NCBI GenBank assembly: GCA_903927415.1 | Contig: CAIYMZ010000115.1 | Location: forward strand, 1-50,968 | Origin: an uncultured Alphaproteobacteria bacterium | Lineage (GTDB): Bacteria > Pseudomonadota > Alphaproteobacteria > Rickettsiales > UBA1997 | Length of the DNA: 50,968 nucleotides | Direction of reading: 5' to 3' | In this document: in pieces, positions 31,171-38,518 of the stretch | Numbering within the stretch: position 1 is the first letter of the stretch | Layout of the letters: every line of letters begins with the position of its first letter | Translations under genes and position numbers: made by a program | Notes under the pieces: generated by a model | Databases searched by the model: none | What the model saw: only the letters and a program-made list of their open reading frames with translations | What the model was told of the DNA's origin: nothing

Positions 31171-32264
31171 GCTTCACAATGGTTTTGATTTAGACAAAAT
31201 TTAAAACTTTTTGGACAAATTCTTTCTGACTTTTGTCCAGAAAAAATTTGAGATTCGTTGTTGGAATCAACAGCTTTACAAATTTCTACCAAGCTCTTGA
31301 TGAAGTGTCCATCAAGGTTCAAAGCTGGCACGCGAAAATAATTTTTTATCCCCAAGCCCTGAGCTAAATTTTTGTAATCAATGTCGAGCTCAACCAGAGT
31401 TTCGGCATGATCCGATACGAAAGAAATCGGCACCACCACCGGAATTTTTTTATCAAGAGCGACGCGTCGCAGCTCATAATCAAGGCTCGGAGAAGTCCAT
31501 TGCAGACATCCAACTTTTGACTGATAACAAATTTGAAAATCAATTTCTTCCTCATGAATTAAAAAAATTTCTGCTAAATTTTTAACAATTTTCTTGGCAG
31601 TTTCCGTAACTTGAAAAACGTAGGGATCGCCGGCATTAATTAATTTTTGCGGTAGGCCGTGAGCAGAAAATAAAAAACGAAATCTACTTAAATTTTTCTC
31701 GCAAACCTTTGAAATAGTTTGCTTAATTAAAAAGCTGTGCGCTTTGATAAAAGCTGGCTCTGCTGGATAGCAGCAAACAATTTTTGTCGTGATTTTTTTA
31801 TCATTTTTTTGCCGCTGGAACAAATATTTTTTTATAAATTCCTGCAAGGAAGAATTGGAAGTGGCACTAGAAAATTGTGGATAAAGTGGCAATAAAATTA
31901 ATTGGTTCGGATCATATTTTTTAATTTCTTTAATCACTTCAGATGCACGTGGCCTCCAATATCTCATTGCCACAAAAACTTTAAAATTTCCAAAAAAAGA
32001 CAACTCTCTCTCAAGCGCATAGGCCTGCGACAGGCTTATGTTCAACAATGGTGACCTACCACCAATTTGCGCATAAATTTTCTGCGCTTTTTTTGCTCTT
32101 TTTGTCGAAATTAATTTAGCGAAAAAAAATCGTAATGGCTGCGGTAAAGAAATTATCGCGGCGTCGTTGAAGAGGTTAAAGAGGAAGGGCTGCACTGATT
32201 TTAAACTATCTGGCCCGCCAAGATTGAACAAAATAATCGCGGTTTTTTTATCAAAAACTTTCAT
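31167..32264 (-). CDS. hemH: ferrochelatase with cysteine-bearing C-terminal tail
   Basis: Inserts ferrous iron into protoporphyrin IX, the last step of heme synthesis, at the inner membrane. AIILFNLGGPDSLKSVQPFLFNLFND is the start signature. The active-site histidine is in FLFSAHGLPQKLI, and WTSPSLD with PISFVSDHAETLVELDID follows. The 365 residues include a C-terminal extension ending SERICPKSFKFCLNQNHC with three cysteines, which recalls the C-terminal [2Fe-2S] ligands of animal and some alphaproteobacterial ferrochelatases, though spacing differs. It overlaps both znuB and ybeY by ATGA-type overlaps. Confidence 0.95.
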   Translation of the reverse strand: MKVFDKKTAIILFNLGGPDSLKSVQPFLFNLFNDAAIISLPQPLRFFFAKLISTKRAKKAQKIYAQIGGRSPLLNISLSQAYALERELSFFGNFKVFVAMRYWRPRASEVIKEIKKYDPNQLILLPLYPQFSSATSNSSLQEFIKKYLFQRQKNDKKITTKIVCCYPAEPAFIKAHSFLIKQTISKVCEKNLSRFRFLFSAHGLPQKLINAGDPYVFQVTETAKKIVKNLAEIFLIHEEEIDFQICYQSKVGCLQWTSPSLDYELRRVALDKKIPVVVPISFVSDHAETLVELDIDYKNLAQGLGIKNYFRVPALNLDGHFIKSLVEICKAVDSNNESQIFSGQKSERICPKSFKFCLNQNHCEA

Positions 32265-33052
32265 GCGGAAATGAACTTTTTGAACAATAAACTAAAAATA
32301 AAAATGAGAGAAAAAGTTGCGATAATTGTTGAGCTAACTGTTAAATCATAATTGCTTGCAAGCTTGAATGACAAGGCTGAAACGCTGGTACCAATTGTCA
32401 AACTAAGCATCATCATTTGTTTAGCTGATGATGAAAAAATTCGTGCAATTGCCGCAGGCAAAATCAATAAAGCGGTCATCAGAAATACCCCGATTATTCG
32501 CACTGATAAAGCGATCACCAATGCTAGTAAAATCAAAAAAGATATGTTCCAAAATTCTGTTTTGATGCCTTCAATTTTTGCTAAATCTTGACTGCTATTG
32601 ATCAGCAGAATTTTCTTGAAGGCAAAAATTATGTAGAAAATTACAATCACCGTAATGGCTGCTAGCACTTGAATATCCTGGCTTCCAACCGTCAAAATAT
32701 CGCCAAAAATGTAAGAGGTAAAATTAAAATTTTTAATCCAAACATCATTTAAAATAATCGCCACCGCGATGCAAAAATATGACGAGATCATGATAATTGT
32801 ATCTTTGGAAAAATAACGGTTTTGAGAAATGAATCCGACCAGAAGTGAAAAAATAAAAGCAAAAATAATCAGCATTGAGAGCTGATTTATTTCAAAAATT
32901 GTACCGATTACCAAACCAAGCAAAATCGAGTGTGATAAGGCGTCACCGAAGTAAGACAATTTTTTCCACAACACAAAAACTCCAAACCCTGAGCAAGAAA
33001 TCGCAATTAGAATCACTGCGAAAAAAGGTTTGATGAGTAAGTCTTCGAACAC
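32261..33052 (-). CDS. znuB: ZnuB-like metal ABC transporter permease (ABC-3 family)
   Basis: Inner-membrane channel subunit of a zinc or manganese import ABC transporter, 263 residues with about eight helices. FGVFVLWKKLSYFGDALSHSILLG is the ABC-3 family signature, and IIGVFLMTALLILPAAIARI the second conserved helix pair. ATPase and binding-protein genes are not next to it. It is the first gene of the znuB-hemH-ybeY-corC unit, with a four-base overlap to hemH. Metal specificity is not readable from the sequence. Confidence 0.88.
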   Translation of the reverse strand: MFEDLLIKPFFAVILIAISCSGFGVFVLWKKLSYFGDALSHSILLGLVIGTIFEINQLSMLIIFAFIFSLLVGFISQNRYFSKDTIIMISSYFCIAVAIILNDVWIKNFNFTSYIFGDILTVGSQDIQVLAAITVIVIFYIIFAFKKILLINSSQDLAKIEGIKTEFWNISFLILLALVIALSVRIIGVFLMTALLILPAAIARIFSSSAKQMMMLSLTIGTSVSALSFKLASNYDLTVSSTIIATFSLIFIFSLLFKKFISA

Positions 33053-33116
33053 TTGAGTTTTTGATTTTTATTAGATTTCATCCGCGATTTTATTCCCTTC
33101 ACAACCTTCATGCATC

Positions 33117-33524
33117 ATGTCAGAACAAACTAAAAAATCGCTTTCTTCATTCATGAAAAAGCAAATTAGTGAAAAATCTAGCAAAAAAAATTCAGCCAAA
33201 AAATCTAACAATCCTGCAGATGCAGCAAAATCTGATTCCAAAAATAAGGAGGAGGAGCAAGAAAAAAATAAAGACCAAGATCAAGAAGAAATGACCGAGG
33301 AAGAGCAGTTGGAAGAAGCGAAGAAAGCCTCGCGCAATAAGGCGTCAGAACAAGATCAAACCGAAATGTTTAAAAAACTTATTTTGGAAAATATCGTGAA
33401 ATACACCGTCATAATTACGGTGATGGTGATGTTTGCTATCGGCGTCATAAAATTTGGCCCAGCAATTTTTTCTTTTTTAAGTGGCTTTATGTATAAAATT
33501 TTGATGAGCGCATTGCATCAATAA
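33117..33524 (+). CDS. charged low-complexity protein with a C-terminal membrane helix
   Basis: A 135-residue protein that I cannot place in a family. Residues 1-50 are Lys/Ser/Asn-rich, 45-75 are very rich in Glu, Gln and Asp, then a basic stretch leads to a single hydrophobic helix (about 93-125, YTVIITVMVMFAIGVIKFG...). The layout is that of a tail-anchored inner-membrane protein with a disordered cytoplasmic arm. It lies between divergent znuB and pdhA, about 90 bases upstream of the latter. Confidence 0.7.
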   Translation: MSEQTKKSLSSFMKKQISEKSSKKNSAKKSNNPADAAKSDSKNKEEEQEKNKDQDQEEMTEEEQLEEAKKASRNKASEQDQTEMFKKLILENIVKYTVIITVMVMFAIGVIKFGPAIFSFLSGFMYKILMSALHQ

Positions 33525-33614
33525 TGAATTTTAAACGGGCTCTAATTTGACTTTTTATTTTGCCAAATTATCAAGCGCCGCCTTGCTTCCTTCGATAAAA
33601 TTTTCCTCCAAAAA

Positions 33615-34589
33615 ATGGCTGCTAATTCCAAAGAATTTTCAAAAAAAGATTTACTAAATTTTTATCGCGAAATGCTGCTGATTCGTCGCTTTGAGGAAAA
33701 AGCAGGACAGCTTTACGGCATGGGTTTGATCGCAGGTTTCTGCCATCTTTACATCGGCCAAGAAGCAATCGCGACAGGCATGCATTCAACAATGAAGCAA
33801 GGCGACAAGGTGATCACCACCTACCGCGACCACGGCCACATGATTTCCACTGGCTCTGATCCGAAAAAAATTATGGCGGAATTGCTTGGCCGCAAAGACG
33901 GCTCATCCAAGGGCAAAGGCGGCTCGATGCATCTTTTTGATCTCGAAAAACATTTTTACGGCGGACATGGAATTGTCGGCGCATCAGTGCCGATCGGCGC
34001 CGGACTTGCCTTCGCCGATAAATATCGCGGCAATGACAATGTAACTTACTGCTATTTCGGCGACGGCGCCGCACATCAAGGCCAAGTTTACGAGAGCTTC
34101 AACATGGCGAAATTGTGGAACCTTCCTGTGCTCTTCATCATCGAAAATAATCACTACGCAATGGGCACCTCGCAAGCGCGCTCTTCCTCGATAGACGAGC
34201 TCCACAAGCGCGGCATCGGCTTCAATATTCCCGGAGTAAAAATCAACGGCATGGATGTTTTTGATGTGATCCGCGACGGCCAAAAATGCGTCGATTTCGT
34301 CCGCGCCGGCAACGGTCCGATGATTTTAGAAATGGACACCTACCGCTATCGCGGCCACTCCATGTCTGATCCGGCAACCTATCGCAGCAAAGAAGAGCTC
34401 AATTGCAAAAAAGAAAAAGACCCGATCGATTCACTCCGCGCCCACATTCTCACCAGCAAAATCGCCGTTGAAGACGAAATTAAAAAAATCGACGACGCGA
34501 TTAAAAGCGAAATTAACGAGATTGTCGAGTTTGCTAAAAATAGTCCGGAACCGGATGAATCGGAGCTTATGACTGAAATTTATAATTAA
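33615..34589 (+). CDS. pdhA: pyruvate dehydrogenase E1 component, alpha subunit
   Basis: TPP-dependent decarboxylase subunit of the pyruvate dehydrogenase complex. RRFEEKAGQLYGMGLIAGFCHLYIGQEA is the E1-alpha start, GKGGSMHLFD follows, the TPP motif is GDGAAHQGQVYESFNMAKLWNLPVLFIIENN, and the phosphorylation-loop segment YRYRGHSMSDPATYR is present. At 324 residues it is the normal length. pdhB follows after seven bases, so the subunits are coupled. The E2 and E3 genes are not in the window. Confidence 0.97.
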   Translation: MAANSKEFSKKDLLNFYREMLLIRRFEEKAGQLYGMGLIAGFCHLYIGQEAIATGMHSTMKQGDKVITTYRDHGHMISTGSDPKKIMAELLGRKDGSSKGKGGSMHLFDLEKHFYGGHGIVGASVPIGAGLAFADKYRGNDNVTYCYFGDGAAHQGQVYESFNMAKLWNLPVLFIIENNHYAMGTSQARSSSIDELHKRGIGFNIPGVKINGMDVFDVIRDGQKCVDFVRAGNGPMILEMDTYRYRGHSMSDPATYRSKEELNCKKEKDPIDSLRAHILTSKIAVEDEIKKIDDAIKSEINEIVEFAKNSPEPDESELMTEIYN

Positions 34590-34596
34590 AAATCCC

Positions 34597-35586
34597 ATGA
34601 CTCTAAAAAAACTAACCGTCCGTGAGGCCTTGCGTGAAGCGATGGCGGAAGAAATGCGTGCTGATCAGGAAGTGTTCGTGATGGGCGAGGAAGTGGCGGA
34701 ATATAACGGCGCTTACAAGGTCACGCAAGGTTTGCTCGCTGAATTTGGGGCAAAGCGCGTCATCGACACACCGATTACTGAACATGGTTTTGCTGGCTTG
34801 GCTGTAGGCGCAGCATTTGCCGGATTAAAACCGGTGGTCGAATTTATGACTTTCAATTTCGCCATGCAGGCGATGGATCAAATCATTAATTCCGCAGCAA
34901 AAACTTGCTACATGTCGGGCGGACAGGTTCATTCGCCGATTGTCTTTCGCGGTCCGAACGGCGCTGCTTCTCGCGTTGGCGCACAGCACTCGCAATGTTA
35001 CGCAGCTTGGTTTGGTTCAATTCCGGGACTGAAGGTGGTTTCACCCTACTCTGCAGCTGATTGCAAAGGATTGCTTAAAGCTGCAATTCGTGATCCTAAT
35101 CCTGTAATTTTTCTCGAAAATGAAATCACTTACGGCATGTCTTTCGAAGAGGAATATGACGAGGATCACATTGTCGAAATCGGCAAAGCCAAAATTTTGC
35201 GTGAAGGAAAAGATGTCACGATTGTCACTTTTTCTTTGATGGTAAAATATGCGCTTGAGGCCGCGCAGCAACTGGCCGCAGAAGGAATTGATGTCGAGGT
35301 AATTGACCTGCGCACCATCCGCCCAATTGATCGCGAAACAATTGTTGAATCAGTGAAAAAAACTTCGCGCTGCATCACGGCTGAAGAAGGGTTTCCATTC
35401 GCTTCCGTCGGCAGCGAAATTGCCTCAATTTTGATGGAAGATGCTTTTGATTATCTCGATGCACCGGTAAAAAAATTGGCCTCGGTTGATGCTCCTCTGC
35501 CTTATGCCGCCAATCTAGAAAGCCTCGCTTTGCCGAAAGTTCACAACATCGTCGCAGCGGTTAGGGAGGTTTGTTTTAGAAATTAA
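34597..35586 (+). CDS. pdhB: pyruvate dehydrogenase E1 component, beta subunit
   Basis: Pairs with PdhA to form the E1 heterotetramer. TVREALREAMAEEMRADQEVFVMGEEVAEYNGAYKVTQGL, DTPITEHGFAGLAVGAAF and EFMTFNFAMQAMDQIINSAAK are diagnostic. The 329 residues begin directly at the transketolase domain, lacking the N-terminal lipoyl domain that many alphaproteobacterial PdhB proteins carry; this short form is what Rickettsiales have. The C-terminal transketolase-C part ends at VAAVREVCF. Confidence 0.96.
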   Translation: MTLKKLTVREALREAMAEEMRADQEVFVMGEEVAEYNGAYKVTQGLLAEFGAKRVIDTPITEHGFAGLAVGAAFAGLKPVVEFMTFNFAMQAMDQIINSAAKTCYMSGGQVHSPIVFRGPNGAASRVGAQHSQCYAAWFGSIPGLKVVSPYSAADCKGLLKAAIRDPNPVIFLENEITYGMSFEEEYDEDHIVEIGKAKILREGKDVTIVTFSLMVKYALEAAQQLAAEGIDVEVIDLRTIRPIDRETIVESVKKTSRCITAEEGFPFASVGSEIASILMEDAFDYLDAPVKKLASVDAPLPYAANLESLALPKVHNIVAAVREVCFRN

Positions 35587-35617
35587 ATCTTTCGTCACTT
35601 GGCACTCTTTTTTGATT

Positions 35618-35643
35618 GTCACCACGTCGCATGACGGGGTGAC
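35618..35643. repeat. variant of the GTCACC hairpin repeat
   Basis: GTCACCACGTC and GACGGGGTGAC pair around GCAT, preceded by GATT as in the 1.8 kb element. It is probably a diverged or recombined copy of the GC-rich core. It lies in the 130-base gap between pdhB and the ftsB-like gene. Confidence 0.55.
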
Positions 35644-35716
35644 AAAGGAAGAATGTGCAACAAACCAAAGAAGGGATAGGCAAAAATTAAAACAAAACCG
35701 ACTTTAAAAAAACCTA

Positions 35717-36064
35717 ATGTCAGAAAATTTTCTCTACACTTTCGTTAAAAAACATCGAATCACCAAACCATTATTCATCGGCTATTTCGTTGCCTTCTCA
35801 ATCATTTTTTATTTCACATTTTTTATTTTTTTTGGCGAGAAAGGTTTGATAAAATTTTTTACATTGAAGAAACAGATAGAAAATAAAGAAATCGATAAAC
35901 AGGTGCTTTACAACAAAATGCAGGCCAAAAAAAACATGGTTGATGGCATGAATTTAGACTCGCTCGACATTGATCTTTTAGATGAGCAGTCACGAAAAAC
36001 TTTGGGTTATATCGGCAAAAATGAAGTTGTAATTTATCGCGAAGATAGTGATCAAAAAAATTAA
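35717..36064 (+). CDS. ftsB: FtsB/DivIC-like septum initiator protein
   Basis: A small bitopic cell-division protein of 115 residues with one N-terminal TM helix (about 19-42, PLFIGYFVAFSIIFYFTFFIF) followed by a coiled-coil stretch (LKKQIENKEIDKQVLYNKMQAKK) and a short conserved C-terminal part (LDEQSRKTLGYIGKNEVVIY). This matches the alphaproteobacterial septum formation initiator family, which is frequently found next to pdhA. Assignment by layout and context is good but not certain. Confidence 0.85.
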   Translation: MSENFLYTFVKKHRITKPLFIGYFVAFSIIFYFTFFIFFGEKGLIKFFTLKKQIENKEIDKQVLYNKMQAKKNMVDGMNLDSLDIDLLDEQSRKTLGYIGKNEVVIYREDSDQKN

Positions 36065-36085
36065 ATTGATGAGGAGTTAACGACG

Positions 36086-36703
36086 ATGAATTTAACAAAC
36101 GAGATTTACCGCAAAACCCTGCATCTCTTACTAATCCTCATTCCTCTCGCTTATTACCATTTTGGAAAATGGCAAACATTGGTGGTCTTATCACCAATCG
36201 TAACAATCGTGGTTTCACTTGATTATTTACGTCGCAGCAATCCAAAAATTAAAATGATTTTTGCAAAAATTCTCGCCCCAATTTTAAGAGAACATGAGCT
36301 TGACGGCAACAAATTATGCGGCGCCAGTTTTGTTGGTCTTGCTGCTTGCATTAATTTTTTGCTCTTCAAAGAAGAAATTGCCATCACCTCATTTTTGATT
36401 CTTGTCATCTCGGATGCCATGGCAGCATTGATTGGAAAGTCATTTCCAAGTCAGCCATTTTTTGAAAAATCTTTTGTTGGTTCGGCAGCTTTTTTTATCA
36501 GCGGGTTTATAATTTTGCTTTCCTGCGGCGCGTTTTTTGATTCCAAAGCGTGGTTTTATTTATTCGGATTCTTCGCCTTATTCTGCGTCACCATAATTGA
36601 AGCACGACCAAGCTTTTTAAAACTCGATGATAATTTCACCATCCCGATTGTCTTCTCTACCATCATGGCCTTCTTTGATATTCTTTGGAATTATTCCTAC
36701 TAA
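36086..36703 (+). CDS. polyprenol/diacylglycerol kinase-like integral membrane protein
   Basis: A 205-residue protein with about six hydrophobic segments. NEIYRKTLHLLLILIPLAYY at the start, LDGNKLCGASFVGLAA and ISDAMAALIGKSF, and KSFVGSAAFFISGFI match the SEC59/DGK1/VTE5 (dolichol, diacylglycerol or phytol kinase, CTP-dependent) family. It probably phosphorylates a lipid alcohol in the inner membrane; the substrate is unknown. A GAGGAG site lies 10 bases upstream of ATG 36086. It is 22 bases after ftsB and 7 before dnaG, so it is part of the same unit. Confidence 0.75.
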   Translation: MNLTNEIYRKTLHLLLILIPLAYYHFGKWQTLVVLSPIVTIVVSLDYLRRSNPKIKMIFAKILAPILREHELDGNKLCGASFVGLAACINFLLFKEEIAITSFLILVISDAMAALIGKSFPSQPFFEKSFVGSAAFFISGFIILLSCGAFFDSKAWFYLFGFFALFCVTIIEARPSFLKLDDNFTIPIVFSTIMAFFDILWNYSY

Positions 36704-36710
36704 AAATTTA

Positions 36711-38501
36711 ATGCTCTTCCCCAAAGATTTTCCCGACAAATTGCGCTCAACAATTCTGACTTCTGAAATAGTCGGAAAAAAAGTGCGGCTAAAATTACGC
36801 GGCAAAGAATTCATCGGCCTCTGCCCATTTCATAACGAAAAAACCCCGTCTTTTAGTGTCAATGATCAGAAGGGATTTTATCATTGCTTTGGCTGCGGAG
36901 CTCATGGCGATGTGATTAGTTTCGTGATGAATTCGGATGGCCTCGATTACCGTGATGCGGTGACAAAATTGGCGGATGATTTTGGTATTCCGATTCCACA
37001 AATAAAACTTGATCAAGTAAAAGAGGACAGGCTTGAGCACGATTATTTAATCCTAGAAAAAATCTGCCAATTCTTTGAAAAAAATTTACATACTGAACAG
37101 GGATTTGAGGCGCGGAATTATCTTAAAAAAAGAAGTTTAACCACGGCCATTGCAAAAAAATTTCAACTCGGCTTTGCACCAGCTTCATACGAAGCTCTGA
37201 CTAACTTTTTAAAGACCGAAAATTTTACCGACGCAGATCTGTTGCGCACTGGAGTCATTGGCCAAAATGATCGAAAAAAAATTTACGACAAATTTCGCAA
37301 CCGCATAATTTTTCCAATCACCGATAAAAAAAATCGCGTTATTGCTTTCGGCGGACGCGCGATTGGCGACGAAATGCCAAAATATTTAAACTCATCCGAA
37401 ACAGAATTTTTCAAAAAAAATCAGACGCTTTACAATTTTTACAATGCCCGCAAAGCCATATTTGCCAAGGGTTCAGCGATTGTGGTTGAAGGCTACATGG
37501 ACGCAATCGCACTGGCATCAAGCGGTATCGAAAATGTGGTGGCAGGACTCGGCACCGCACTTGGCACCGAACATTTGAAGGAACTTTTTTACACCACCGA
37601 CAAAATTGTGATTTGTTTGGATGGCGACGCCGCCGGTATCAGCGCCGCTAAACGCGTTTCTGAAATTGCTCTGCCGCTGATTAATGCTAAAAAAAATATT
37701 TATTTCGCCATCCTGCCAAACCAGATGGATCCTGATGATTTCGTCAAAAAGTTCGGCGCCAAAGAATTGGAAAAAGTTTTTGCCAATGCTGCGCCGCTTT
37801 CCGAAAGTCTTTTTGATTTTGCTTTGATTGAACTTGGGATCGAAAAAAATCAAAAAATTTCGGCAGAAAATAAGGCGAAGATCGAAGCTAATTTAGCCGC
37901 TAAAATCACGGCAATACAAGATCCATCGTCAAAAAAATATTTCTCATTTTTTGTCAAAGATTTGCTTTTTTCTCTCGGCCGCAATCAGAAAAAAAATCTC
38001 GGAAATTTTACCAGCAAAATTTATGCTACGCCTCAAAATTTCTCCAATAATTCTGCTGACTCATTAGCAAAAAACATCATCGCTTTTATCATTCATTTCC
38101 CAGAGTTGGCACACTTTCGTGACGATGATTTCAATGTTACGGGGGTACAATTCAGCAATGAAAGCCTCACTCTTTTGAAAGAATCTGTCATTGAGCTCAT
38201 TGAAAATAACGAGAAAGATTTACTCGCCGCCCTTGAAAAATCGCAGTTCAATGAAGATATTGCTGATATCAAAAATATTCTTGTAAGGCTTGCACCAATC
38301 GATCTAGACTCGGGCGTGATTAAATTCCGCATCCTACTTCTGAAAGATTTATTACTTCGAGTAGAGCAGCAATATCAAGAGTCACATCAAGAGACACTTG
38401 GTCAATTTGACGAAGTTACAAATCAAAAAATCAAAGAAATTTTTAATTACAAAAACTCTCTCGAGCAAAAAATTTTATCTCTAGAGAAAGCAATTATTTA
38501 A
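36711..38501 (+). CDS. dnaG: DNA primase
   Basis: Synthesises RNA primers for DNA replication. The 596-residue chain from ATG 36711 begins MLFPKDFPDKLRSTILTSEIV. The zinc-binding CHC2 motif has C38, H41, C59, C62 (CPFHNEKTPSF, YHCFGCGAHGDV). The TOPRIM domain holds VVEGYMDAIALASSGIENVVAGLGTALG and ICLDGDAAG. An in-frame start at 36627 would read through the previous gene and is not supported. It leads into rpoD, whose ATG lies 17 bases after the dnaG stop, as in the widespread dnaG-rpoD operon. Confidence 0.96.
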   Translation: MLFPKDFPDKLRSTILTSEIVGKKVRLKLRGKEFIGLCPFHNEKTPSFSVNDQKGFYHCFGCGAHGDVISFVMNSDGLDYRDAVTKLADDFGIPIPQIKLDQVKEDRLEHDYLILEKICQFFEKNLHTEQGFEARNYLKKRSLTTAIAKKFQLGFAPASYEALTNFLKTENFTDADLLRTGVIGQNDRKKIYDKFRNRIIFPITDKKNRVIAFGGRAIGDEMPKYLNSSETEFFKKNQTLYNFYNARKAIFAKGSAIVVEGYMDAIALASSGIENVVAGLGTALGTEHLKELFYTTDKIVICLDGDAAGISAAKRVSEIALPLINAKKNIYFAILPNQMDPDDFVKKFGAKELEKVFANAAPLSESLFDFALIELGIEKNQKISAENKAKIEANLAAKITAIQDPSSKKYFSFFVKDLLFSLGRNQKKNLGNFTSKIYATPQNFSNNSADSLAKNIIAFIIHFPELAHFRDDDFNVTGVQFSNESLTLLKESVIELIENNEKDLLAALEKSQFNEDIADIKNILVRLAPIDLDSGVIKFRILLLKDLLLRVEQQYQESHQETLGQFDEVTNQKIKEIFNYKNSLEQKILSLEKAII

Positions 38502-38518
38502 CCTGTTTGGAGAAAAAA

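Noticed and set aside
36627..36710. A longer DnaG start overlapping the kinase-like gene
   Set aside because: The extra residues come from the other reading frame of the upstream gene, and the DnaG family starts at MLFPKDFPDKL.
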